From Elusimicrobia bacterium GWA2_66_18 (GTDB taxonomy: Bacteria > Elusimicrobiota > Elusimicrobia > UBA1565 > UBA9628), in assembly GCA_001799675.1 (NCBI GenBank), contig MGTX01000031.1:1-64000 (forward strand): DNA of 64,000 nucleotides, in the 5' to 3' direction. Positions 16,018-24,033 of the stretch are shown here, piece by piece. The notes beneath the pieces were generated by a model, which was given only the letters and a program-made list of their open reading frames with translations, ran no database searches and was not told the DNA's origin. Numbering within the stretch: the first letter of the stretch is position 1; every line of letters begins with the position of its first letter. The position numbers and the translations under genes are program-made.

Positions 16018-17397
16018 ATGAACAATATCTTTCCCCTGCTCGCCGTCCTGCTGTTTGCCGCCCCCGCCGGGGCCCTCGAGTGGCACCCCATGGGCGCGCG
16101 CGCCGTCGGCATGGGCGGCGCCGGAGTGGCGGAATCCCGCGGCCCGTTGGCGTCCTATTGGAACGCGGCCGCCCTCGGCCGCGCGACCGAGAACGCCTAC
16201 GGACTGCAATTCCCCGTCGGAGCGCACGCCGCCCTGACCGGGACGGTCCTAGAAGGCGCCAATGACCTCGAGAGCCTCAAGAACAACCCGCTCACCATCA
16301 CTCAAGCCAAGATCGACGCGGCTCTCGCCAAGCTCAACGAGCCCGGAAACGGCATGCGACTCGGCGTGGATGCCGGAGCGGACTTCAAGGTCGGCAAGCT
16401 CGCCTTCTTCACCAACGGTTTCGTGGATATAGGAATGGTCCCGACCATCGATCCCAACGCCACCGTGACCACGATCGGCAACGGCACGAATAATTCCAAA
16501 CTCACCCTTAAAGGCGCCCAGGTGTTGGAGTTCGGCGTCGGTTACGGTCACGAACTGCCTTTCGCCCAGGGAGTCTTCCTCGGCGGCAACGTCAAGGTCA
16601 TGAACGCCCTGGTCGGCTACTACGACTACTTCGTCCTGCGCAACACCAACGACGAATCAGACATGTTCTCCAAGTTCAAGAACGGAGCTAAAAAAAGTTC
16701 CAACTTCGGCGTGGACCTGGGCGCGCTCTGGGACGTCAACCGCACCTTCGAGAACGTCCCTCTCCACCCCCGCCTCGGCATCGTCGGGCGCAACCTCAAT
16801 AACCCGAAGTTCAAGCAGCCCGACGCGGCCGTCGCCGCCGGCGTCGCGGGCAAGTTCGCCGTGAACCCGCAGGCGCGCGTGGGCGCGTCCATCTCGCCCT
16901 TCAACTGGTGGAACATCGCCGCGGACCTCGACCTCACGCGGAACCTGACCGCCGTCGACAACGTCGCCAGCCGTCAGTTCGGCTTGGGCAACGAGTTCAA
17001 CATCTTCAATCGTTCTTGGATCAACATCCCTCTGCGCGTGGGCCTGATGCGCAATCTGGCCGAGACCGGCTCTGGAACGATGCTGACCGCCGGCACGGGC
17101 CTCAACTTCCTGCATCTTATCGTGGACGTCTCCGGCGCGATCAGTCCGAAGAAGGTGAAGACGCAGAGCGAGGGCGAGTCGACTGAACTCCCAAAAGAGG
17201 CCTACGCGTCCATCCAGTTGAGCATTCTCTTCGGCGGTTCATCGGATTCCAAGCCTTCGGCCTCCTCCGAGCCCCCCGCGCCCACCCCCGCCCCGGCGAC
17301 GAAGACCGACGACCAGCCCGTCTCGACCGAGAAAGTCCGACAGGAAGCCGAGAAGGCCCAGAAGGCGCTCGACGCCGAGTCGAAGAAGACGCCCTAA
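16018..17397 (+). CDS. TraF/PorV-like outer-membrane beta-barrel protein
   Basis: The 459-residue exported protein has a short signal peptide (LLAVLLFAAPAGALE) followed at once by the family hallmark ARAVGMGGAGVAESRGPLASYWNAAALG. This is shared by TraF-like, UPF0164 and PorV-type barrel proteins related to FadL. Alternating hydrophobic beta strands run to about residue 405 (ending ASIQLSILFGG). A Pro/Ala-rich and Lys/Glu-rich tail of about 50 residues follows and is likely periplasmic. The function is unknown; relatives act as outer-membrane assembly or secretion shuttles or transport small hydrophobic compounds. Its stop overlaps the convergent lptG stop by 4 bp. Confidence 0.75.
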   Translation: MNNIFPLLAVLLFAAPAGALEWHPMGARAVGMGGAGVAESRGPLASYWNAAALGRATENAYGLQFPVGAHAALTGTVLEGANDLESLKNNPLTITQAKIDAALAKLNEPGNGMRLGVDAGADFKVGKLAFFTNGFVDIGMVPTIDPNATVTTIGNGTNNSKLTLKGAQVLEFGVGYGHELPFAQGVFLGGNVKVMNALVGYYDYFVLRNTNDESDMFSKFKNGAKKSSNFGVDLGALWDVNRTFENVPLHPRLGIVGRNLNNPKFKQPDAAVAAGVAGKFAVNPQARVGASISPFNWWNIAADLDLTRNLTAVDNVASRQFGLGNEFNIFNRSWINIPLRVGLMRNLAETGSGTMLTAGTGLNFLHLIVDVSGAISPKKVKTQSEGESTELPKEAYASIQLSILFGGSSDSKPSASSEPPAPTPAPATKTDDQPVSTEKVRQEAEKAQKALDAESKKTP

Positions 17398-18467
17398 AGG
17401 TCCCAACGCCGGATCAAGAGGAACGCGGTCGCGCCGAAGCAGGCATTGGCCATCCAGGCCGCGGTCCAGGGCGGCAGGGTTCCGCCCACGCCCATGGCGC
17501 GACCGACCTCCATGAACCACAGGAAGACGAAGGAGATGGCGAGCGCCGCGCAAAAGCTGATCACGCGGGAAGATTTGCGCAGGCGCAGGGCGATGGGGAT
17601 GCCCAGAGCGCAGACCACCACGTTGGCGAAAGGGTAGGCGACCTTGGCCTGGGCCGCCACCTCGTACTCGCGGGGCGAACCGCCGAGGCGGCCCACGCGC
17701 CGCGAGTAGGACACCACTTCGCGCAAGGTCATCTCGTCGGGATTGAGGGGGCGAGGGATGAGGTCGAGGGGCGGCGCGGCCAGTCCCGAGACCTCGGATT
17801 CGAAGGGCCTCTCCACCACGCCGAGCGGACCGAAGGTGCGTTCCACGCCCTTCTTGAACACCCAGCGCTTGAGACCGGCGTCCCAGAGCGCGGTCTTGGC
17901 ATCGAGCTGGGAGACGACTCCCTTCTGAGCTAAACGCTCCAGCAGGGGGCGTTCCATCTTCCCCTCCTTGGGCAGGAAGAGCCAAGCCTGCACGAAGTGG
18001 TCGTCGCCGCCCGTCAATGCCACGTTCTCGTACTTGGTCCACTCCCACTCGGGGTGGACCTTCTCGCGCCACAGACGCTGATGGCGCGCCCAGGCCGCGG
18101 GGCTGACCGTCTCCTGGGCGAGCAGGGCCAGCACGGAAACCCCCAGCGAGGTCCAGAGAATCGGCAGCCAGAAGCGCTTCGTCTCCAGGCCGCAGGCCTG
18201 GGTCGCCAGCCACTCTCCGCTCTGCACGAAACCGCTCATCGCGACGAGCGTCGCCAGCAAAGTCGCCATGGGGATGACGCGCGTCGCCCAGTAGGGCACT
18301 CCCAGTATCAGGTATTCGAAAACGGTCCACGGGGGAGCCTGCGACTTGGCGATGGAGTTCATCTTGTCGAAGGTGTCGCCCAGAAAGATGAGGATGGCGA
18401 AAAGCCCTAACCCGAAGGCCAGCGGCTTGAGGAAGCGCCCCATCATATGGCGCGTGAAGATCGTCAC
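17394..18467 (-). CDS. lptG: LPS export ABC transporter permease LptG (YjgP/YjgQ family)
   Basis: Read from a GTG at 18467 (VTIFTRHMMGRFLKPLAFGLGLFAILIF), the 357-residue protein has the YjgP/YjgQ pattern: two N-terminal helices, two more around WATRVIPMATLLATLVAMSGFVQSGE, a periplasmic beta-jellyroll, and two C-terminal helices (VAYPFANVVVCALGIPIALRL, ISFCAALAISFVFLWFMEVGRAMG). With LptF and an LptB ATPase elsewhere it would extract lipopolysaccharide from the inner membrane. The GTG overlaps the lptF stop in GTGA, which decides this start over longer readings. The F/G assignment follows gene order and is not certain from sequence. Confidence 0.87.
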   Translation of the reverse strand: MTIFTRHMMGRFLKPLAFGLGLFAILIFLGDTFDKMNSIAKSQAPPWTVFEYLILGVPYWATRVIPMATLLATLVAMSGFVQSGEWLATQACGLETKRFWLPILWTSLGVSVLALLAQETVSPAAWARHQRLWREKVHPEWEWTKYENVALTGGDDHFVQAWLFLPKEGKMERPLLERLAQKGVVSQLDAKTALWDAGLKRWVFKKGVERTFGPLGVVERPFESEVSGLAAPPLDLIPRPLNPDEMTLREVVSYSRRVGRLGGSPREYEVAAQAKVAYPFANVVVCALGIPIALRLRKSSRVISFCAALAISFVFLWFMEVGRAMGVGGTLPPWTAAWMANACFGATAFLLIRRWDL

Positions 18468-19546
18468 TGCGCCGCCGCCTTCTTCGTGAGCCCCCCGCCG
18501 ACGCACAGGCCCACGACGTCGGCCAGCCACGGCGCCGTCCCGGCCAGGAGGTCGTGACGCCGCCCGAGGCTGACTCCGACGACAAGCAGGCCGTAGAAGC
18601 CGAACATCACGCCCAGGCTGGCCGCGAAGTCCGCCCCGCGAGCCCGGCGCCTGAGGCCCATGCCGAGGGGCGCGGCCACCCAGAAGAACACGAACGGGGA
18701 GAGCGCCCCGGCGGTGCGCGCCGTCGCCTCGACGCGATACTCCAGGCGCCTGTCGGGCGCAAGGCCCGGCTCCGCGATCCTGGCGCGCAGAGCCTTCGTC
18801 GTCATCTCCTGCAGGTCCGGCTCGCGAGGGACGGCCGAGGCGTCCAGAGGCAGGTGCATGCGGTAGCGCTCGAAGCGTCCCGAGGTGAAGCGTTCGGGGT
18901 CTTTGTTCGGCAAAACCAACTGGCCGTCCCTCAGCTCCAGGTCAACCCCCCGCCCCGGATCGAGGAATATGCTCCCCGACTCGGCGTTGACGCGCATGGC
19001 CTGGGTCTGGCCGGGACGCACGAGATAGACGCCCTCCAGCTTCCCACTGGACGAGTCCGCCTCCCGGGCGTAGAGGCGCCAGGGGCCCAGCGGCGTGAAG
19101 GAGCGCGGCCGCAGGTCTATCTTGGCCATCTTCTGGGATGCCTCGCTGGTGCGTTTCTTGAAAGAATGGAAGCCGTCCGGGCCGACCTTGTGGTTGACCA
19201 GGAGCATCATAAGCGAGAGCGCCAGGCCCAGCCATAGGAACGGCCGCACGATCTCGCCGTAGGAGAAACCGGCCGAGCGCAAGGCCATCACCTCTCCCGT
19301 GTCCGTCATTTGCCCGAGCGCGACCATGACCGCCACGAGGAAGGCCATGGGCACGGCCAGAGCGGCGAAGGAAGGCAGCAGCCGCGCAAAGCAGGAGAGT
19401 ATCCAGAAGAACGGCAATCCCTTGAGCATCGCCATGGCGAAAAGCCTCATGAATTGGTTCATGAGCAGGACCCCCAGGAAAAGGGAGAGCCCCGCCCCAA
19501 AGATGGGCAGGAACTGCCGGAGGATGTAGCGCGGCACGATTTGCAT
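18464..19546 (-). CDS. lptF: LPS export ABC transporter permease LptF (YjgP/YjgQ family)
   Basis: From MQIVPRYILRQFLPIFGAGLSLFLGVLLMNQF the 360-residue permease shows the family's second signature, FAALAVPMAFLVAVMVALGQMTDTGEVMALRSAGFS, then a periplasmic domain (about 120-260) and C-terminal helices SPFVFFWVAAPLGMGLRRRARG and FAASLGVMFGFYGLLVVG. It pairs with the next gene (GTGA overlap) to form the inner-membrane part of the Lpt bridge. An open frame continues 148 codons upstream but is Arg-rich and out of family, so the ATG at 19546 is used. The -10-like TAGAAT is 8 nt upstream. Confidence 0.88.
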   Translation of the reverse strand: MQIVPRYILRQFLPIFGAGLSLFLGVLLMNQFMRLFAMAMLKGLPFFWILSCFARLLPSFAALAVPMAFLVAVMVALGQMTDTGEVMALRSAGFSYGEIVRPFLWLGLALSLMMLLVNHKVGPDGFHSFKKRTSEASQKMAKIDLRPRSFTPLGPWRLYAREADSSSGKLEGVYLVRPGQTQAMRVNAESGSIFLDPGRGVDLELRDGQLVLPNKDPERFTSGRFERYRMHLPLDASAVPREPDLQEMTTKALRARIAEPGLAPDRRLEYRVEATARTAGALSPFVFFWVAAPLGMGLRRRARGADFAASLGVMFGFYGLLVVGVSLGRRHDLLAGTAPWLADVVGLCVGGGLTKKAAAQ

Positions 19547-19581
19547 GCCCCGCGATTCTACTAATTGGGTAGAATCCGCGC
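19547..19581. promoter_or_regulatory. 35-bp divergent promoter with palindromic -10 elements (lptF / M20 dipeptidase)
   Basis: The whole gap between the two divergent start codons is 35 bp. It contains ATTCTAC-N7-GTAGAAT (19555-19575), a perfect inverted repeat whose arms read TAGAAT on each strand. TAGAAT matches the -10 consensus at five of six positions. It lies 8 nt before lptF on the minus strand and 6 nt before the dipeptidase on the plus strand, so both mRNAs would be essentially leaderless. The palindrome could also be an operator. Confidence 0.55.
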
Positions 19582-20976
19582 ATGGATACCTTGAGAGCCG
19601 TCTCCTATGCCGAGCAGCATTTCTCCGATTTTCTCGAGGAGCTGAAGGTCCTCTCCCGCATCCCCAGCGTCTCCTTCCCGGGGTTCGACCCGAAGGAAGT
19701 CGAGCGCTCCGCCGTGGCCGTCGCGACCCTCTGTCGCGCGCGCGGGCTGGAGAATGTCGAGATCCTGCGGCTGCCGGGAGCCCATCCCTACGTCTATGCC
19801 GACTGGCTCCACGCGCCGGGCAAGCCCACCCTCCTCCTCTACGCGCACCACGACGTTCAGCCCGCCGGCCGCGTGGAGCTCTGGAAGTCCCCTCCCTTCG
19901 AGCCGACCGAACGCGGCGGCCGCCTCTACGGCCGCGGCACGGCCGACGACAAGGCGGGGGCGGTCGCGCATACGAGCGCCATCTCCGCATGGCTCAAAAC
20001 GCACGGAGCCTTACCGGTCAACGTGAAGCTCATCATCGAGGGCGAGGAGGAGTGCGGCTCCGACAACCTGGAGCCCTTCCTGGCCAAGTACGCCGACCAG
20101 GTGATGGCCGACGCGATCGTGCTGACCGACACGGGCAACTTCGACCACGACACGCCCTCCATCACGGTGGCCCTGCGGGGCCTCGTCGCCCTGGACGTAA
20201 CGGTGCGCTCCATGGACCATCCCCTTCACTCCGGCATGTGGGGCGGCCCCCTGCCCGACCCGGTGCAGGCGCTGGCCAAGATGATCGCCTCGTGCACGGA
20301 CGCCAAGGGACGCATGATGATCCCCGGTATCTATCAAGGCGTGAAGAAACCCGCCAAGGCGATGGAGGCCAGCCTGAAGGTCCTCAAACTCACCGAGAAG
20401 ACCTTCCGCGCGCAATCCGGCCTCTTCAACAAGACGAAACTCCTAGCGACGCCCAAGGACATCCTGCGCTCGAACTGGTACCGGCCCGCTTTCTCGGTCA
20501 ACGCCATCCAGGCCTCCAGCAAAAAGGACTGTGCCAACATCATCAACGACTCAGCCTGGTGCCACCTGGGCATCCGGCTTGTGCCGGGCATGGACGCTAA
20601 GAAATCCCTCGAGGCGCTCCAGAAGCATCTCAAGAAGAACGCGCCGTGGGGCGTGCAAGTGGAATTCTCGGGCGAGTCGGCCAGCCCCGCCTGGACGACG
20701 GACACCGACGCCCCGGCCTTCGCCGCAGCGCGCCGGGCCCTTGAGAAGGGCTACGGACGCGCCTCGGTGGACATAGGTTGCGGCGGCTCCATCCCGTTCG
20801 TGGGGCCCTTTGCCCAGGCGCTCAAGGGCGCGCCCGCTCTGATGATCGGCGTGGAGGATCCTCTCTCCAATCCGCACTCGGAGAACGAAAGCCTGCATTT
20901 GGGTATGTTCAAGAAGTCGATCTCCTCGGCCGTTCATCTCTACGCCGAAATCGCCGCGCTGGACAAGGTCCGTTGA
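19582..20976 (+). CDS. M20-family dipeptidase
   Basis: The 464-residue protein is an M20 metallopeptidase of the carnosinase/PepV-like dipeptidase type. It has metal ligand motif YAHHDVQPAG (H89-x-D91), the bridging region GRGTADDKAG (D122), and the general base/metal cluster EGEEECGS (about 153-160). A lid domain follows (VALRGLVALDVTVRSMDHPLHSGMWGG), with a late His in SNPHSENESLHLG. These enzymes hydrolyse dipeptides or related amide bonds with two zinc ions in the cytosol. There is no signal peptide. Transcription probably starts at the ATG from the divergent promoter shared with lptF. The substrate is not inferable. Confidence 0.93.
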   Translation: MDTLRAVSYAEQHFSDFLEELKVLSRIPSVSFPGFDPKEVERSAVAVATLCRARGLENVEILRLPGAHPYVYADWLHAPGKPTLLLYAHHDVQPAGRVELWKSPPFEPTERGGRLYGRGTADDKAGAVAHTSAISAWLKTHGALPVNVKLIIEGEEECGSDNLEPFLAKYADQVMADAIVLTDTGNFDHDTPSITVALRGLVALDVTVRSMDHPLHSGMWGGPLPDPVQALAKMIASCTDAKGRMMIPGIYQGVKKPAKAMEASLKVLKLTEKTFRAQSGLFNKTKLLATPKDILRSNWYRPAFSVNAIQASSKKDCANIINDSAWCHLGIRLVPGMDAKKSLEALQKHLKKNAPWGVQVEFSGESASPAWTTDTDAPAFAAARRALEKGYGRASVDIGCGGSIPFVGPFAQALKGAPALMIGVEDPLSNPHSENESLHLGMFKKSISSAVHLYAEIAALDKVR

Positions 20977-20994
20977 TGGTCAACGCGGCGGTCC

Positions 20995-21954
20995 TCAGGG
21001 AAGCAGGACGATCTTGCCGCGCGCGCCCGGGATCAAAATGGCCGCGTGAGCCTTGGCCGCCTCGGCGAGCGGAAACTTCGCGCCGATCAGAGGCTTGAGC
21101 CTGCCGCTCGCGAAGCCTTTGGCTAGGTCGGCGTGCACGTGCTCTCGCTCGGCTTCGGTCATGTTCCACAGGCTCATGCCGCGCACGGTGAGATCCTTCG
21201 TCATCGCGTAGCGCGGGTCGATCGGCGCCGGTCCGCGGCTGCCGACGATCACGATGTGTCCGCGCTGGGCCGCGACGCGCAGGTCCTCGGCGAGATTGAC
21301 GTTGGCGAGCATCTCGACGATGAGCTGGGGGCCTTTGGCGTCGGTGAGCTTGAGGACTTCGTCCACGTAGCCGGGCTTGCGGTGATCGAGGGCGTACATG
21401 ACGCCGAGGGACTTCAGGAAGGCGACGCCGTCGTCTCCGCCCGCCGTGCCGATCACGATCATACCCGCGCAGAGGGCCAGTTGGACCGCCGCGACGCCGA
21501 CGCCGCCGCTGGCGCCGTGGATCAAGACGGTCTCGCCGCGCCGGGCGCCGCCGCCCTGGAAGAGGGCGCGATGCGCGGTCGCGTAGGGCACGCCGATCGC
21601 CGCGCCCTGCTCGAAAGACAGCGCGTCCGGCAACGGAAACGCCCGGGAGGCCTCCACCACGGCCTTCTGCGCGTAGACGCCGCCGACCGCGCCATGGACG
21701 TAGACGCGCTCGCCCGTCTTGAACGGCGCGCCCGCGCCCGCGGACTCGACGACGCCGGCGGCGTCGGCGCCGGGCGTCCACGGCAATTCCGCCTTGCGCG
21801 CGTACGTCCCGGCCCGGATGTAGGTGTCCACCGGATTGACGCCGATCGCCTTGAGCGCGACGAGGATCTGTTCCTGTCCGGCCTTCGGCTCGGGAACGTC
21901 CTTGAGCTTGAGTACCTCGGGACCGCCGAACTTCTCGACGACGATGGCTTTCAT
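20995..21954 (-). CDS. Zinc-independent MDR family NADPH:quinone reductase-like enzyme
   Basis: The 319-residue protein begins MKAIVVEKFGGPEVLKLKDVPEPK and continues with AIGVNPVDTYIRAG, both typical of quinone oxidoreductase (zeta-crystallin) members of the medium-chain dehydrogenase superfamily. The nucleotide fold is seen in VLIHGASGGVGVAAVQLA. Zinc-binding cysteines of alcohol dehydrogenases are absent. It likely reduces quinones or enones with NADPH. It follows htrA in the same direction with a 30-bp gap and a clear ribosome site (GGAAGGAGCC), which contrasts with the leaderless first gene and indicates an operon. Confidence 0.92.
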   Translation of the reverse strand: MKAIVVEKFGGPEVLKLKDVPEPKAGQEQILVALKAIGVNPVDTYIRAGTYARKAELPWTPGADAAGVVESAGAGAPFKTGERVYVHGAVGGVYAQKAVVEASRAFPLPDALSFEQGAAIGVPYATAHRALFQGGGARRGETVLIHGASGGVGVAAVQLALCAGMIVIGTAGGDDGVAFLKSLGVMYALDHRKPGYVDEVLKLTDAKGPQLIVEMLANVNLAEDLRVAAQRGHIVIVGSRGPAPIDPRYAMTKDLTVRGMSLWNMTEAEREHVHADLAKGFASGRLKPLIGAKFPLAEAAKAHAAILIPGARGKIVLLP

Positions 21955-21984
21955 GGCTGGCTCCTTCCCGTGACCGGGCGGCGG

Positions 21985-23010
21985 CTACTGGACGTTGATG
22001 AGGGTGATGGGCACGGTGAGGGCCTTGCCTTCGCGCAGGAACTTGATGTCGACGACGTCGCCGGCCTTATAGCGGTCCAACGCATTGTAAAGGTCGTCGT
22101 AATCTTTGACCGCGTGCCCGCCTATGCCGATGAGGATGTCGCCGAGAACCATGCGGCCTCCCGGGACCCGCCTCAATCCGCGCAGGCCCGCCTTGGCCGC
22201 GGGGCTTGCGCGCGTGATCTGGTTGATGACCACGCCCTCCTGGTCGCCGATGAGGTAGTACTTCTGTCCGGCGGTCAGGACGGTGATGCCGATTCCCGGG
22301 CGAATGACCTTGCCGAACTCGATGAGTTGGGGCACGATGCGCTTGATGAAGGAGACCGGCACCGCGAATCCGATGCCGGCGCTGGACCCCGAGCGACTGA
22401 AGATCATCGTGTTCATCCCGATGAGGTCGCCCGACGAGTCGAGCAACGGGCCGCCCGAGTTGCCGGGATTGATGGCGGCGTCGGTTTGAATCATATCGCG
22501 GATGGTCACCCCGCCGATGCCCACCACCTCGCGTCCCAGCGCCGAGATGATGCCCGTCGTCAGCGTGTGGTCCAGGCCGAAGGGGTTGCCGATGGCCAAC
22601 GTCTTCTGACCGACGCGCAGAAGATCCGAGGAGCCCGCTTTGACGGGCTTCAGCTTATTGAGGCCCTTGGAGACCTTGAGGACCGCGATGTCCTTGTTGG
22701 GGTCAGAGCCCACCAGATTAGCCGTCAGCTGCGTCTGGTCCTGGAGCGTGACGAGGAAGGCGTCGCCGCCCTGGACCACATGGAAGTTCGTGACGATGTG
22801 GCCCTGGTTGTCCCATACAAAGCCCGAGCCCGAGCCCTGGGGGATGGCGAACTCGTCCATGTACAGGTTCTGGCCGATGGCCACGTTGGTCACGTAAACG
22901 ACGGAAGGCGACGCGTCCGCGAAGACTTTAATGCTGTTCTCCTCATCGGCAATGAGCGCAGCCGCGGGCGCCGCCGCAAGCAGTCCGGCCAGCATCAGAG
23001 AGGTCTTCAT
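21985..23010 (-). CDS. HtrA/DegP-like periplasmic serine protease with one PDZ domain
   Basis: The 341-residue precursor has a signal peptide (residues 1-19, AAPAAALIA) and an S1C trypsin-like domain with the full triad: H77 in NFHVV, D107 in NKDIAVLKV and S185 in INPGNSGGPLLD. One C-terminal PDZ domain follows (about 245-335: IGITVLTAG, GVVINQITRASPAAKAGLRG, GDILIGIGGHAVKDYDDL). Such proteases degrade or sense misfolded envelope proteins. It is the first gene of an operon with the quinone-reductase gene. TATAAA ends 8 nt before its ATG in a divergent promoter shared with the methyltransferase gene. Confidence 0.95.
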   Translation of the reverse strand: MKTSLMLAGLLAAAPAAALIADEENSIKVFADASPSVVYVTNVAIGQNLYMDEFAIPQGSGSGFVWDNQGHIVTNFHVVQGGDAFLVTLQDQTQLTANLVGSDPNKDIAVLKVSKGLNKLKPVKAGSSDLLRVGQKTLAIGNPFGLDHTLTTGIISALGREVVGIGGVTIRDMIQTDAAINPGNSGGPLLDSSGDLIGMNTMIFSRSGSSAGIGFAVPVSFIKRIVPQLIEFGKVIRPGIGITVLTAGQKYYLIGDQEGVVINQITRASPAAKAGLRGLRRVPGGRMVLGDILIGIGGHAVKDYDDLYNALDRYKAGDVVDIKFLREGKALTVPITLINVQ

Positions 23011-23037
23011 GGCTGGATTTTATACAATTTTACAAGG
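23011..23037. promoter_or_regulatory. 27-bp divergent promoter with overlapping -10 elements (htrA / methyltransferase)
   Basis: Only 27 bp separate two divergent ATGs. On the minus strand TATAAA (23019-23024) ends 8 nt before htrA; on the plus strand TACAAT (23023-23028) ends 9 nt before the methyltransferase. The two hexamers overlap by two bases, so one polymerase at a time could use the site, and both transcripts would have at most 1-3 nt of leader. Confidence 0.5.
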
Positions 23038-24033
23038 ATGGCTGACTCCACTCCCCGCTTCCGCCCGGACCTGCACGACCAGGACGCTCGCCCTCCGCGA
23101 TGTCCGGCCTGCGGCCACAACACACCGGAGACCGTCCACCCTTGCGTGGAAGAGGGTTTCGATATTTTGCGCTGCCCCGACTGCGGACTGGGACGGACCT
23201 GGCCGCCGATTCCCAAGGAACGCATCGGCTCCTGGTACCCCACCCAGTACTACGGAAAGGAGAACGTCCGCTTCAACCCCCTCTTCGAGCTCCTGGTCCG
23301 CCGCTTCCGCCGTCGCCGCGCCGCGGTCCTGCACAACCGCGTGCCGCGCGGCTCCCTCTTGGACGTCGGCTGCGGACGCGGCCTGCTCCTGCACTATATG
23401 CGCGAACTGGGCTACGAGCCTCATGGAGTGGAATTCTCCGAGACCGCCGCCTGGCACGCGCGGAACATCCTCAAGCTGCCGGTCACGACCGAGGATTTCT
23501 CGCGCACCCCGCACGAGAATGAACGATATAACGCCGTCATCTTCTGGCATACCCTCGAGCATTTCATCAACCCCGTCGCCGCCATCGGCCGCGCCTCCCA
23601 GTCTTTGAAGCCCGGAGGCCTGCTGGCCATCGCCGTCCCGAACTACGAAAGCTGGCAGGCCCGCCTCTTCGGGCGCCACTGGTTCCACCTCGACGTGCCG
23701 CGCCACTACTTCCACTTCGGCCCCAAGTCGCTGGAAGCCGTGCTGACCCGCCATCGCTTCCGCATCGTCCAACTCGACCACTTCAGCTTCGAGCAGAATC
23801 CCTACGGAATCCTGCAGAGCCTCTACAACGCCCTGAATCTGCGTTTCAACCTGCTTTATTCCCTGCTCAAGGACGAAAGCGCGCGCAAGGACACGGCCCT
23901 GCACTACCCCTTCCAGACGGCCGCTATCGCCCTGCTCCTGCCCGTCTTTCTCCCCGCGGCCCTGATCCTCGCCTTCCTCGAAGCCGCGCTGCGTTCCGGC
24001 GGGACCATCGAGGTCTACGCCTTAAAGGAATGA
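23038..24033 (+). CDS. Zinc-ribbon class I SAM methyltransferase
   Basis: From MADSTPRF the 331-residue protein has an N-terminal zinc ribbon (CPACG...CPDCG, about residues 22-50), then a Methyltransf_23-type domain: SLLDVGCGRGLLLHYM for SAM binding, NAVIFWHTLEHFINP and LKPGGLLAIAVPNYESWQARLFG. A hydrophobic C-terminal stretch (about 290-320) may tether it to the membrane. Zinc-ribbon methyltransferases of this kind are common in polysaccharide and lipid-decoration clusters. Its stop overlaps the next gene, a membrane glycosyltransferase, in an ATGA, so both may act on the same glycan. The acceptor is unknown. Confidence 0.88.
   Translation: MADSTPRFRPDLHDQDARPPRCPACGHNTPETVHPCVEEGFDILRCPDCGLGRTWPPIPKERIGSWYPTQYYGKENVRFNPLFELLVRRFRRRRAAVLHNRVPRGSLLDVGCGRGLLLHYMRELGYEPHGVEFSETAAWHARNILKLPVTTEDFSRTPHENERYNAVIFWHTLEHFINPVAAIGRASQSLKPGGLLAIAVPNYESWQARLFGRHWFHLDVPRHYFHFGPKSLEAVLTRHRFRIVQLDHFSFEQNPYGILQSLYNALNLRFNLLYSLLKDESARKDTALHYPFQTAAIALLLPVFLPAALILAFLEAALRSGGTIEVYALKE

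Noticed and set aside
21133..24033. A 966-codon open frame on the plus strand across the quinone-reductase, htrA and methyltransferase genes
   Set aside because: Only its last 331 codons, from 23038, resemble a protein family. The rest is the antisense of two clear genes and has the His/Asp/Arg-rich composition of a shadow frame in GC-rich DNA.
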